A DNA stretch of 64,000 nt from Argentina anserina (lineage: Eukaryota; Streptophyta; Magnoliopsida; Rosales; Rosaceae): positions 10,106,001 through 10,170,000 of the forward strand of contig NC_065877.1 of the NCBI RefSeq assembly GCF_933775445.1, written 5' to 3'. Below, one piece after another: positions 1-13,500 of the stretch. Position 1 is the first letter of the stretch; the number at the start of each line of letters is the position of its first letter. The notes beneath the pieces were generated by a model. It saw only the letters and a list, made by a program, of their open reading frames with translations. It did no database searches and had not been told where the DNA came from. A program made the translations under genes and the position numbers.

Positions 1-121
1 CCTACATTTCATACACCAAAGAGAATAGGAGAAGTGACGAAATTGTCAAAATACCAAACCCTAAGCCTACATATCATACACCACATTGTTGATCATAACT
101 TTTGTAGCAGTATATATAATA

Positions 122-3090
122 TGTAACGATCCTAAAATTTCGAGCATGAAAACTCAAAATTTCAAAGTCGTTAAACACCAAAATAATCTCAACGAATCGA
201 AATCATTTTAAATGCACAGCAGATCATCACTGAGTTCTCAATACAACTCAGAAAACCAATTATTACAAACCAAATTTATAATTCAATATTACATAAAATG
301 GAAATGTAATAATCCTCACAATCTCTCACAAAACTCACCAATAAGTCCTCACAAATTCTCACACACAATTCTGAAATGAAAACCACACCACAAGCAGGAT
401 AATGAATAACTTCGAGACTCCGGAGTCGTCTCTCAATCTCTACTAGTCAACACCTGCAGAATTATCCCATACACCATCGAATTGATACACCGGGATTGTA
501 AACACAAATCCGGTAAGCTTATAGCTCGTATGAGTAAAATGAAAATATAATTCGCATATCAATATATACGAAAAATCACAATCAACATATATAAATGTCC
601 TCATGAGTCAACGGACGGCCCATCTGGTTGTCCCAAAAATATATGAAATGAAAGTACTCATGAGAAATCGGGCAACCCTTCTAGTTACCCAAAAATATTT
701 ATAATACAGGTACTAATGAACGCTGGTACACATCTGTTACCCCTCATGTAGTACACCGCCGATATTGAGTAACCACCCGCTACCCAACATCCCACACAAT
801 ATGAGTACTCATGAGCCGATAACCACCCGTTACCTCACATACAGTACTCCGGCAGACAGACTAAAGCTCTAACTGTATCGTAACTTTCGCCCGGCCAAAG
901 GCCAGGTTCCGACTTGCCAAACACGTACAATAATCTCACATCATATTGTACCAAAAATCAAGTCCGAAGACAATCAACATTTTAACAATCTCCATGTTAA
1001 AATCACATACAATAATCACACCTCATATTGTAAAATCAAAATCACATGCTCGATATATAAATTCCGTCGTCAAAATGACCTCATCACAATAAAATCATAA
1101 CAGTACATTATATAGCAAACTATATATATATGTACATATTTACCATTTATACAATACATATAATCCGCTATATTATATACATGTCATATTTTATAAACAC
1201 ATCCGAAGACAAAACGTTTAACAAACCCATGTTAAAACCACGTACAATAATCACTCCTCATATTGTACAAATTAAATCACACGCTCAATGCATAATTCTC
1301 GTCATCGAAATGACGTTTTCACAATGAATTCATAACAGTATATAATATAGCAAACTATATATATATGTACTTATTTACCATTTATACAATTATATATATA
1401 TTCCACTATATCATATACATGTCGTATTTCAATGTTTAAAACTCTTGCAAAAATCTTGAAATCACCGAAAGGGTAGATTCGTAAATATATGAGATTTTAC
1501 TCACCTTATCGACTCGAGCGTAATTCCACAATTTCCGAAGATAATTTTTTTCCTTGATTTATCGATCACCTTGAAAAGATAAGAAAAGAATTTAGAAATG
1601 TTTCATAAACCTTTAAATGCCGAAACAGTAATAATCGGTTACTGTTCAGCAATTTCTGGTTTTACGAATTTACTGTTCACTGAGTACTATTCACTGTTTA
1701 CTATTCATGTATTTCTGTACAAATACACATCCAATACGTATTTCTGTACGAGTACATACTGTTTACGTATGTTTGTACGTATAAAAACTATTCAAATGTA
1801 CGTACTGTCTCAGTAAATAATACTGAATTACCCTTCTAAAATTACTTTTTACATTTATATTTACCGTATGTAAATAAAATTTACATTTACCGTACGTAAA
1901 TCACCTTTTTACATACCGTATGTAAAAATAAATTACAAAATTACCCTTCGGAAACACTGTTCACGCGCCGCCGTACGTGGCGGCGCGTGGGGTACACGCG
2001 CCACTCACCGGCGACCGCGCGTGGCGCTCACGCGCCCTTCACAGTGGCAGCACGTGGGGGCCACGCGCCGACACCAATCAAGGCGCGTATGACGCCACCG
2101 CCGCCTCAAATCTCTCCCCTTCCTTCCCCTTTCCTCCTTACGGCCTCGCGCCGCCTCATACTCCTTCCACGCGCCTACACGCGCCGCCTAAGGCGGCGGT
2201 ACCCTCTCCTTCCTCCTCCCCCCCCCCCGATCTCCACCAAATCAAACCAAAACAATCAAAAATCCACAACCAATCCATCAATTACATCGATTCATACCTT
2301 AATCGAAGCTAAGAACTCGGATTTGGCGTGGAAGTGCTCGGATTATCGGTGGAGCTTCGATTCCTCGGGGAGGACTTGAATCGCGCGATTTTTGCCCCTA
2401 AGTCGATAGCAGAGGGCTCCAAGGGCGAGGACCGGCGTCGTGATGCTCTCCTCCGTGCCCTCGTGTCGCCGATGGTGCTCGACGGTGGCGATGAAGCTTG
2501 CAGCCTCAGGTTGGAGCGCGGAGGCTCACGACATCTCGAGGAGATGCGTCAACCTCGGGGTTTGTTGAGAAGTGATGTGCGGTGCTCCTGTGCTAGGCGG
2601 TGAAGACCACGACAGCCTGGATGCCGAGATCGCCGGTGGAGACTTCGTTTGGAGGGAGAGAGCTCGAGGGAAGAGAGAGAGACGAGAGGGAGGCGCAGGT
2701 TTGGGGAGAGAGAAGAGAGAGTTAGGGGTTTCCAATTTTGGAAACCCTAAACTGATAAGTTTTCCTTTTACACCCCTTTCTAAATCGGAAAATAACTTCA
2801 ATCGTTAATAACTTTTACATACAACGTCCGATTAAAACGCGTCACTTATACACGAACTCGTATCGACGAGCCCTACAACTTTCGTGAAGGAAGTTTTCGC
2901 AACCGACTGACGGAATAAAAGTCGATATATTCGTTCGGAAACGTAACGTTTTTTCTAATTAAACATTCCGAGCACGTTTCTGTTTCCGTTTCGGAAAGTC
3001 GCAAACAATCAAATTCATTTTAATTGAATTTCACATTTTTATAGAATTCGAATCAAACCAAATATTGTTTTGAAAAATAGGGTTATTACA
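122..3090 (-). mobile_element. Solo LTR-like element (long-LTR retrotransposon family, copy A)
   Basis: A 2969-bp non-coding unit begins TGTAACGATCC and ends GGGTTATTACA, so it has TG...CA termini, and it is flanked by a perfect 5-bp duplication TAATA (117-121 and 3091-3095). Its inner sequence recurs in reverse orientation at 12971-17398, which shows it belongs to a dispersed family. Only one copy of the sequence lies between the duplications and there is no internal domain, primer site or pol. It is therefore best read as a solo LTR left by LTR-LTR recombination. The GC-rich core (about 1960-2700) produces many open frames that look like artefacts of composition. TGTAA starts and LTRs of ~3 kb resemble Tekay/Del chromoviruses, but that assignment is inference. 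The sense strand is taken from the TATA box seen in copy B. An alternative is a non-coding LARD-like element. Confidence 0.75.
1835..1945. repeat. Short tandem motif array inside solo LTR A
   Basis: Degenerate repeats of a ~20-bp motif built on TTTACATTTACCGTACGTAA. The reverse complement of the same array is present at 15355-15480 in copy B, so it is a family feature of the LTR. Confidence 0.6.
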
Positions 3091-3095
3091 TAATA

Positions 3096-5176
3096 TGACT
3101 TGACTCATTTAAGTGAGTTTTGTGAAGAAAAGTATGTAATAAGTCGTTACAAATAGTTTTATTTGACAATATATTTTTCTATTTAATTTCCGCGAGAATT
3201 GGAGAACTGATGGATAACACTAAGTAAATTGAACCCTACCAGCATAATAGATTATACGATTGTTCATGCATGTTGGTGGACATGAGAAATCCTTCTTGCT
3301 GGAAAGAAGAATGAAGCTTTGATAATGAGATTCAATTTACAATAACGATAGGGAGACATGAATGACTCATGCACATGCACTGTTCTTAATTATTGGGTCT
3401 TCTGACTTATGATCCAGGCATAAATCAAACTTAAGGAAAGAAAACTTCATAATCTTCACTAAAAAAAATCTGAAGAAAAACAGAAGAAGAGTTCAAAGAT
3501 TAAAAGGGTAAAAGTGTGGGTGTCATCTATGGGAGAACTTAATTTGGCAAGGCTAAGGTGGTTGTTAGGCAAATTTTATGAGTCTATTTTCTGCTACGAT
3601 AACATTTATGTCGGTGTGGAAACAAAAATTGAAGTGTCATTATCATTACTCACTACTATGCTGCATACAGTTGTTCAGATCATTCTGGAAATAGAACATA
3701 TACAATTGACTGGCATGTGCACATGCCAGGACCAAGCGAGCCCCACTCTTGCAACACTTGGTTAGCTAATTTCCAACTGTATTCTAAGACCCGAGTTTTT
3801 CTTGACTTAGTAAAGAGTATCCAAAAGTTTCTTAGGTTCGATGACTAATCTCTCGGCGCACATAAAATTGTTCACTCTTGCAATTTCATACACTATTGCT
3901 ATTCATTCAACCAATTAAAATGAATCAAACAGCACACAAAACATCATACTAGCAATTTCATCAAACCAATCCCCTTCGGCACCTAACAAATTAAAACCAA
4001 CCATTAATCTCAGATACATTAAAATTGAAACAGAAGAAAACTGGAACTGCATTAATCTTTTAAAAAAAACTTTAATCCCAGCAACTAGAACTTTATTAAT
4101 CTAAGTAAAAGTTGGAACACAATTGAAAAATGAAAATCGATGTCTATGTGTAAATCCAACTAGAAACCCAATTGAAACCCAATTGCAGATTCTAAGTGAA
4201 AACCCAATCGATTCAACACAACGAAGATTGAGAGTAAATCTAAATAAAAACAAGTTGAGAGTAAATCTGAGAGAGAGCGAGAGGGAATGGAAACGTGTGT
4301 GTAGCTAGGTAGTGGACGTTCTCGTTGGGCTTACCTATTTTAAATGAATATAAAGTAAGGTCGTTTAGTGGGTCTATTGGACCGGCCATCAGGTAATATT
4401 TGGTTTTGACATGTTGTATTGAGAATCAATGCAGCGATTCTCGAGTCAAACTATTTAAACTTTGTCATTCTTTTTATGATTTGGTTTATAAATATTTTTA
4501 TACTGGGGATGTCTAAATGTTGTATTTGTTTTCAAAGCTAACCAAGACACCATACAATAGTGTGTGCAGGTATTGTGCACTGGTACGAGAAAGCAATGGA
4601 TGGAGTTGGGTGTGTTGTTCAAATTCAGTAAACTGTATTTCGGTTTTCATTTTAGATTTCCATATTTGGATATCTGATTTCAAAACTTTGTTAAAGCTAA
4701 TTCTTTTTTGCTCTTTATATCCATTTCCCTGAAGTTTATTAACTTCAATCTATTTGTTGTATCGAGTTCTGAACGGACATGTATATCTCTGCGATAAACA
4801 GATTTTCACCTCAAAATTAATTTAAACCTCCTGTTGTGCTTATCTAAAAAGTTTTTACACATAATAGCGCTTTTTTAAAATGTAAATCAAATTTTCAATT
4901 TATGTCTTATAGACTTGCGACACTATAACGTACTTAAATTGGTAAGGTGCAATTTGGGGCATTATAGATCAAGAATTTCGAACTCGGTACATAATGAGTC
5001 ACAACATATTCCATACATGGTGATCTTTGTCTGTATGATCAATATTTTTTTCAAAAATCAGACGCTTCACAATTAATATACATGTAATACAACAAATTCA
5101 TTCCTCATCAATTTGAACCAATTTTCCGCTTATCTCACCCAACAATGCCAAGCAAAGATTTCGGTCTTAAATTTTT
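3096..5176. other. Spacer without a recognisable gene
   Basis: AT-rich sequence to the right of solo LTR A. The open frames here (for example 3514-3765 and 4123-4308) are short, have no recognisable motifs and lack splice partners I could identify. I see no RNA gene. Confidence 0.5.
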
Positions 5177-5425
5177 CTACCTCCCCATGAAAGCTTGAAT
5201 TGATCGAACCTTTCGACCACTCCGATGTTCGGCATAGTGTTTGCAAACATCTTCCCATAACTCATTTTTTCTTTGATCTTTACCTTTAGCCGGATTTTGA
5301 CTTACATATTTCCAAGACTTGCACAATTGAATGTCTTCCAACGGTTGCCATATTGTCTCGTTGTCACCTCCCTGATCAAGTTTCACCCCTTCAACAGCTT
5401 CATGTTCTACTTCTTCATCACTCAT
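5177..5425 (-). pseudogene. PIF/Harbinger ORF1-like (Myb/SANT-like) fragment
   Basis: An 82-residue minus-strand frame starts with a natural Met in an acidic leader (MSDEEVEHEAVEG) and continues into LEDIQLCKSWKYVSQNP, then ELWEDVCKHYAEHR. The pattern of a Trp/Leu pair, LCxSW, then W..V...Y/F is typical of the trihelix/SANT-like proteins often annotated as glutathione S-transferase T3-like. These correspond to the DNA-binding ORF1 partner of PIF/Harbinger transposons. The family domain is normally longer (with a further W..I motif), and here it stops shortly after RSIQAF, so this looks truncated. No DDE transposase frame or terminal inverted repeats were found nearby. It could also be a domesticated short gene. 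Confidence 0.5.
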
Positions 5426-6989
5426 TTTGAAAATTAAAAATTTGGAAGATGAAAGCTATAGGTGGAGAAACAAAAGATGTTGAGGAACCAAAATAGAAAC
5501 CTTTTTGGTGTAGGAGGTAAAAGAGATGGTGATGTACTTATAGGGTATTTTTTTTCCTACCGTTGCTATAAAAATTTGGAATTCTTTTTCCCCTCTCTAA
5601 CCCATATTAATTAAATATCATTCAATTTAATCATGTTATATGAATCAATGGTTCAGATTATTTCGACACATTAGAAATCATTTTAGAAAACCAACTGCTA
5701 TATGACACATCATCATCAACCAAATACATTCACTAGAGGACAAAAAACTGAAGGGACGCGTTATTTCTTTTCTGATAGTAGAAATCGATACTTCATTATC
5801 TTCTTGGCGTGTTAATTACTTTGCCTTCTTATGACCTGGGTCAGCAATTATTGAAGCTTGGATCAAGTTGTTGCCCCAATAGTAAGCCTAAGTCATTTAC
5901 TGTGCTATTAACCCAATACCATTAGAACATCCAAAACTTGTTTTTTAGTGATCCGGGTCACAAAACTGAGCTTGTGCCATGGAAGGAAGAAAGAAAAAAA
6001 ACTTTTATTTACTCAAACTTGCTCTAAGAAAGAAACACGAAACAATTTTTATTTACTCAAACTATATGAAGCCCCTTACTTGCTTTGCACGTGATATGCT
6101 TTGAGGAATTTGGTGGTGGTGGTATGTATGCCTCTGTCAATTGGTGGTGGCTTTGATTGGTGGCAGATGTGGGATCCACTTGTGGAGCAAAACAAAGTTT
6201 TGCAATTCTGGCGGGCAGATGCAGATGTTGATGACTTAGGGCTCCTTGCTGCACGGCTTCCTGTGGATCTGATTGCTCTCTGCGTTTCGCTTTGCTGAGT
6301 CTTTTATGGTGGTAATATGCAGCGGAAGTTTACGATGGTGGTGGTTGGTTTCTAATTTGGGGATTTTGGGTAGGAATCATAATATGCAGCGGTTTGTGGT
6401 GTGATTTGAGATTGAATGCAAGTTCGAATGATCGAACCTGACTCTGATGTCAAGTAGAAAATATAAATTCAATTTGAGGTTTAATAGTACGATATATTCT
6501 TCTCTAACATAAGTAGTAGGAATATATAGACACGTATTATTCTACAACTCTAGCCCCATATATATATGAAATATCGATCATATTATGATTTATATAATGG
6601 AAAACCTCACCCGCATGCATCTTGATTCTTGATCGCTGTTGTAACGGTGTAACCTAATAGTTCTTGACCAAACAAGTATATGATCCATGTTTTTGCAATG
6701 ATTTAACGAGAAACCAGATCGATCGGAATTATTAGTATAAAGAACTAAAGATGGTCACGTACAGTGTATTGACCCTTAAGAATCTTTACAGTTCCGTCTC
6801 GGAAATGACCTTTTTCCATGAGTTTATTTGGTACCGGATAACTGTATTCGTCAGAGGTCATTGTTTTAATTTGAGAATGCATTGCAATTGTTTCAGATGC
6901 CATCAGCTTAGTGAAATTACACTAACTTGGCTTGAACATGAACATCATATATATAGTTGCACTCACAGGATTGGAAACAGATAGTTGAT

Positions 6990-7021
<32 letters not shown>

Positions 7022-7578
7022 TGCATCACTATTTATTATCCCCTAAGAAGCACACAGTGAAATGGAAATAATAATAATAATGTCTACTACTATACATAGT
7101 CTATTACGCACTCGCTATCATTAATCAAGTTCCAATATAATGAGTTAATGACTATTTGTTCTTCGTAATAATGTCTCTAATATCAAGTGTAGCCGATACC
7201 GGTTGCAGTAGTTGGACTTTTGTTTTATTCAATCTGTTCAAGAAACAGCACCTAAATTTGATGTATTATGTGAGTGACTGTGTAAGGTACCCAGCTAGCT
7301 TTTTCAATAAGCTCTGCTTAAGTTTCTCTGCCTTTAACTAAATCCTTGGTCATTTGATCAAACAAACCCACAACATGTACAACTTGAATTGATAACACTT
7401 TCCCTTAACGAGGCTAACACAGAAGACAAATATCATAAGCTTCTTTAACGTGTACAGAATATCGCTTCTTCAGCAGGAATTGAGCAGCATTATTAGTTTC
7501 ACCAGCCCATTTATAGTCCCCTACCTGCGCTCTAGATCTTCCATCACCAAACTTCCTCTAAAAATCACTGGGAAAGAA
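5426..7578. other. Spacer upstream of the GDSL gene
   Basis: AT-rich intergenic sequence with no supported gene. It holds an (AT)n run at about 6994-7021 and presumably the promoter and 5' leader of the GDSL gene at its right end. The open frame running into the GDSL start from 7450 lacks signal-peptide character and is treated as leader. Confidence 0.5.
6994..7021. repeat. (AT)n microsatellite
   Basis: About 14 uninterrupted AT units, roughly 560 bp upstream of the GDSL start codon. Confidence 0.9.
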
Positions 7579-10500
7579 ATGATAGTTTTCGATAAACTAT
7601 TGGTTTCCTTAAGCCTTCTAGTTCTTGTTACCAAAGTGGCTCACGGGCAGCCTCTAGTTCCTGCACTTATCATCTTTGGGGACTCTATTAGTGATGTAGG
7701 AAACAATAACAATCGCACTACACTAGTGAAGGCAAACTTTCTTCCTTACGGAAGAGACTTCCCTAGTCATCAACCGACTGGAAGATTTTGTAATGGAAAG
7801 CTTGCTATAGACTTCACAGGTAACATTATCAGCTGCTTCATTTTCTTCTCAGATTCTAAGAACTGATCACTTGTTTCTTTCTTTTCGCTGATAGCTGAAT
7901 ATCTTGGGTTCACCTCATACCCACCAGCTTACCTTAGCCAAGAAGCCACAGGAGCCAACATTTTAACTGGTGTTAACTTTGCCTCAGCTGCTTCTGGCTA
8001 TTATAACTGGACAGCGTGGTTATGGGTAAACCATTTCTCATGTCCTCACATGACTCAAAATTTTCTCTCTCTCAGATACACTTATGTTGATCTGCCTACT
8101 GGTTTTGCAGGGTGCAATTCCACTAAACCAACAACTGAATTACTACAGAGCGTATCAAAGTAGAGTGGTGAATATGGTCGGACAAGCCGAAGCCGATGCC
8201 ATATTCTCTGGCGCCATCCATCTTCTAAGTGCAGGGACCAGCGATTTCGTTCAGAATTACTACATCAATCCATTTCTTAGAGGATACACACCTGACCAAT
8301 TCTCAGACATCTTAATCCGATCCTTCTCCTCTTTCATTCAGGTAACTCCTCTCTTTACATATTGCAAGTGGATAGGGTTTCTATGCAACTTTAGTTCAGT
8401 CACAGGAACAATATCTCTATTATGTGCAGTTAGATACCACTTGGGTTCGGTAATCATTATGCATAACCTGTTTATCTTTTTTTCATACGAAAAGAAATAT
8501 ATTTAAAAGAGAAACCTCTAGGGCATCCACATTGTACAATGTCAAATAATAAGACATTAGAAGCCTCATTTAGAACCCTATTCAACCAACTAGTTCCTTG
8601 GCTAATCGAATGACCAAGGTTTGCTATAACATCGGCGACAAAATTCGCTTCTCTAAAGACATGTTTAAAGCAAATGGAATCAAAACTAGCAGCTAGAGTG
8701 CGAATGTCTCCCACAAGGCTAAGTAAACGCCAAGGAACACCCGAAGCTCCATTAATTGCATTGATTACAAGCCTTGAATCTCCTTCAACCTCCAAATTGC
8801 GATAACCTCTATCTTTTGCAGCAATAAGGCTATCTCTAGGGGCTAGAGCTTCAGCCACCGGCACTGTCGTCTTCCACGCATTTCTCGTTGCTGCCATTAG
8901 TGGCCTTACATTACAGTCTTGTATAACAAAGCCACTTGCAGCAGAGCCACTTCATACTGAACCATCAAAGTTGATTTTTTAAGTGTTCAAAGGTGGAGGG
9001 TTCCACTTTATAGTGGTGTTGTTGTTTTGATTTCCCCGGACTCTGAACCTTACTCAACTCATTGCAAATTTTCAAGGTTGTGGCAGCGGGAGCTACCACC
9101 CCAAGGTATTGGTATCTTTGAAAATGGTATCATTCCTTACTTTCCATATATGCCAACATGTAACAATAGCTTTGAAATTGGTCTAACTCCTAACCCTCCA
9201 AGACTTTTAGGCTTGCAAACCCACTCCCAACTTACTGGAGGGCATTTCATATCATCTCCCCAAAGGAAGGTTCTAGCTTGGTTATCCAGGCTATATGTTA
9301 CCATCCTAGAGCACTTGAAACAAGACAGAGTGATTAGGCATACGTGACAAATTTGATTTAACAAGGGACAACTTCTCTGCTCTAGAAAGGGTACCCAGTA
9401 CCCCTTTTCCAACCCACAAGCTATGCAGAAATGTTCAATAAGAATTCCTTGGTATTGGAAGGGGCAAAACACAACATTATGATTACCAAGGTATTTCCCA
9501 ATAGTTAACTTTTGTTGAATTCCTAGAGTATTGACAATACTATTTTTAATGTAAGTTGCTACCTTATGAATACTGATTTTCTGACCTGAAGCCGTAGAAA
9601 ATTTATGTAAAATCTTTGCAATATTACCGGCTCCCTTTTTTGTAGCTTTTGCAAAGATTAAGCAATCATCTGCAAACATCAAGTTAACAATTCTAAAGCC
9701 ACATGGGGAAGAAAGGAGTCCCACATGTGATTTACAGTTAATTGCAAGGTAATTCAGGTTCCTAATTAAAGGTTCCATAGCAAGAATAAACAAGGAGACA
9801 GGGGATCACCCTGCCTTATTCCCCTTGTAGGCTTAAACCACCCTGAAGGTTTCCCGTTAACCAAAATTGAAAAGGACACGGAGGTTATGCAATTCATGAT
9901 AAGGTCAATCAATCTTTATGAAAGCCAAACTTGTAAAGGCAAGCAGATATATAATTCCAATCAAGATAGTCATAAGCTTTTTCCATGTCAATTTTTACAG
10001 CCATGGCTCCATTCTTACCATTTCTTCTCTGAAAGTCCGAGAAGATTTCATGAGCAATGAGAATATTATCTTGAATGGACCTTCCTGGAGCAAACGCCCC
10101 TTGGTTCTTGGAAATACATTTTTCTAATAAAGGTCGTAGAATCGTGATAATTATTTTAGTAATGATTTTATAAGAGACATTACAAAAACTAATAGGTTTA
10201 AAGTGTGTCACTTTTCCTGGATTTTCCACTTTCGGGATTAAGGCAATGTTTGTATGATTCAGTAAATTAATAGGTTTATTACCTTGAAAAATATCCTTGA
10301 TCATGGGAATCACAGTATCCTTAACTTCTTCCCAGCAGTTATGGAAGAAAGCCGCATGTATACCATCAGGCCCTGGAGCCTTAAGTCCACCAATACTTTT
10401 CACTGCTTGCCAATTTCAAAATCTTCAACAGGCTTCATTAGCATCGTATTATCCTGTACAGAGATACAAGGATCAATAATGTCAATAAAATCAGTACTAA

Positions 10501-13500
10501 CAGAGTTATTTAAAGAAGTACCAGCACTAAATCTCTTTTTATAGTCATTGACCAAGAGGTCTTCAATTTCTTGGTCTGTAATCCAAACTCCGGCATCAGT
10601 TTGTGTAGTGAATCGGTTAACAAGTTAGTCAGAGAAACAGAACAAACACATTAAACCAAGAGAAACAACCACAAAGAAAAGAACACAAGAACACAGATTT
10701 AAGATGGTTCAGCAAATAATTTTGCTTACATCTACCGGACAAAAACACACTTCCACTATATTAATAATGGGTACATAAGAAAGACTAAGAAAACAAGGAC
10801 TTTTCTCTTTCTATCTTTCTCGTCTCTGCCCTCTCTCACCCTCTAACCGAGAATGAAACACATTTTTCTCTTTGTCTCTGCGATGCCTAAACTTAGAGCA
10901 TAACCCCTCCTTATATAGCCATAAGACCAAACATATTTCCTCACCAAATAGGAATCATATTCATAATAGTGGCAGGATGTAAAACCTCCTCCTTCTACAA
11001 GTAAACCATCATCAATAAAGATTCTATATCCTTACCGGAACACCATACTCTAAGAAACCATCTTAGAAAAAAAAAACACATGGGCTAGAAACCCAACAAT
11101 CTCCCTCTCCAGACCATGAGAGAGGTACACCGGCGTGACTCCATCACCGGGAGTTTGCCCAAGCTGACTTGATGCAGAACTATGTGGTTGGAGCACGCAG
11201 CTCCCCCTGATCAGGCTCCTGATCGAACAACTCATCACCATGTCCCTGTTGGTGGAACAACTTTTGACCATCTTCACCCTGATCAGAAACCCATTGGAGA
11301 AGGACATTTGTGACCACTTTTTCAGAACGTCTTTCTTCCTTATATGGTTGTCACCATGACACCGTATGTCTGAAGAAGTATCATTCATTGCACTGAAGTC
11401 ATCTTTATACACCAAGCTATGTGTCTTGTACAAGGAACGACAAAACTCTCCACTAGCAACGTCTAACGATCGATTCGTAAGCTTCCACTTCCCATCACCA
11501 ATAAACTAGTGGAAACCTTATTTGTCAAGAGCACTTGCAGACAGTATGTTGACACATAGATCCAAAACGTGTCTCACATCCTTCAATGTCATATGGTAAC
11601 CCAGATTAGTCTCGAGGCAAATATCTCATATTCCTGAACTCTTGGAGTAGCTTGTATTGCCCATTTTTAACATCTCAAAGCCGCCTACCTTGTATGTAGA
11701 AAAGAGCTCCAAGTTGGAACTATCATAACAAGTTGCACCCGTATCCACGAACCAATTATGACCCTTGTCACCCACATATAGACATTCTTGTAAAGTAAGA
11801 GGCTCATCCGAAACATCTGAAATACAAGCAGTATAGCCATTATCTTCACCATCTTGGTACTTGCCTTTCTTCTTGTTTTGTTTCCACTTTCGACACATCC
11901 GCTTCATGTGGCATTTCTCGCCACAATAGTGACAATCGCCACTAAACCTTTGACCCGAATTCTTGCCTTTACCCTTCGCATAAAGGGCTGTTGCGTGCTC
12001 ATTGTCTGTGCCAACACTTTTCCTTATTTGTTCTTCGTTAAGCATGTTATCATTAACGGTATCCATAGACAATACACCATTAGACGCAGAATTACTCAAG
12101 GTCACCACGAAAGTTTTCCAACTATCCGACAAAGTTCCTAACAACAGCAATACGAGTAGCTCATCATCAACCTTCATCCCCATTTTCGACAACTGGTTGG
12201 TCACATTCTGGAAATTGTTCAAGTGCACAGCCACACTACTATCATCATCAAACTTCATGTTGACCATCTCTTTGATAAGGAATGCTTTCTTCGCAACGGT
12301 CTTCTTCTCAAAAAGGGACTCCAATATCTTCCAGAGTACTTCCGCATTAGTTTCTTTCGACACATGATAAAAGACGCTATTATTAACCAATTGTCTTATC
12401 GTACCAACTGCTTTCCGGTGCAACTTTCGCCACTTCTCATCAGTCATATTGGTTAGCTTTGCAGCCACACCCTCTATGGCCTCATGCATATCCCTACAAT
12501 ACAGGATATCCTCCATTCTTGGCTTCCACGTCACCCAATTCTTGTGGGTGAGTTTGATCATTGTGCCTTTCACATCATCATCCATTCTGACAACACCGAT
12601 TCAGCCGAACCCAACCTTCAACCTGGCTCTGATACCACTTATAGTAAATCGGTCAACAAGTTAGTTAGAGAAACAGAACAAGCACATCAAATCAAGAGAA
12701 ACAACCACAAAGAAAAGAACACAAGAACACAGATTTAAGGTGGTTCAGCAAATAACTTAGCATACATACACCGGACAGAAACACACTTCCACTATATTAA
12801 TAATGGGTACACGAGAAAGACTAAGAAAACAAGGATTTTTCTCTTTCTATCTTTTTCCTCTCTGCCCTCTCTCACCCTCTAACCGAGAATGGAACACACT
12901 TTGCTCTTTGTCTCTACGATGCCTAAACCTAGAGCATAACCCCTCCTTATATAGTCATAAGGACAAACATTGTAATAACCCTAAATTTTCAAACGATATT
13001 AGTTTGATTTGAAATTCCATAAAATTGTGAAATTTAATTAGAATGAGTGTGGGTGGTGGTGACATGATGAAACGAAATACGGAAATGTTCTCGGAACGTT
13101 TGAATCGAAAAACGTTACGTTTCCGAACGAATATATCGACTTTTATTCCGTCGATCATTTGTGAAAACTTCCTTCACGAAAGTTGTAGAGCTCGTCGATA
13201 CGAGTTCGTGGGTATGTGACGCTTTCTAATCGGACGATTTATGTGAAAGTTATTAACGTCGGAAGTTAGTTTCCGATTTGGAAACTAGTATAAATAGAGT
13301 AATTATGAGATTAGGGTTTCCATAATTGGAAAACCCTATCTCTCTCTTCTCTCCGCCTCCCTCCCTCTTTCTCTCTCCCCGAAAACTCTCTCCCTCTCCT
13401 CAGAAATCGCCTCCATGCGATCGGCCTCCCTGGGCCTCCGTGTCGTGCACCGCCGCTCCCTACGGCATCACGAGGCCCTCCGCACCAAACCCCGAGCTCG

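Noticed and set aside
1977..2808. Overlapping Pro/Arg-rich frames in solo LTR A
   Set aside because: Same LTR core as above; low-complexity translation and three frames open at once.
7450..7578. N-terminal extension of the GDSL protein
   Set aside because: It would place about 43 residues before an obvious signal peptide; the Met at 7579 is the natural start.
8084..8110. Alternative Met start for GDSL exon 3
   Set aside because: It lies in intron 2; the exon begins at 8111 after TTTTGCAG with matching phase.
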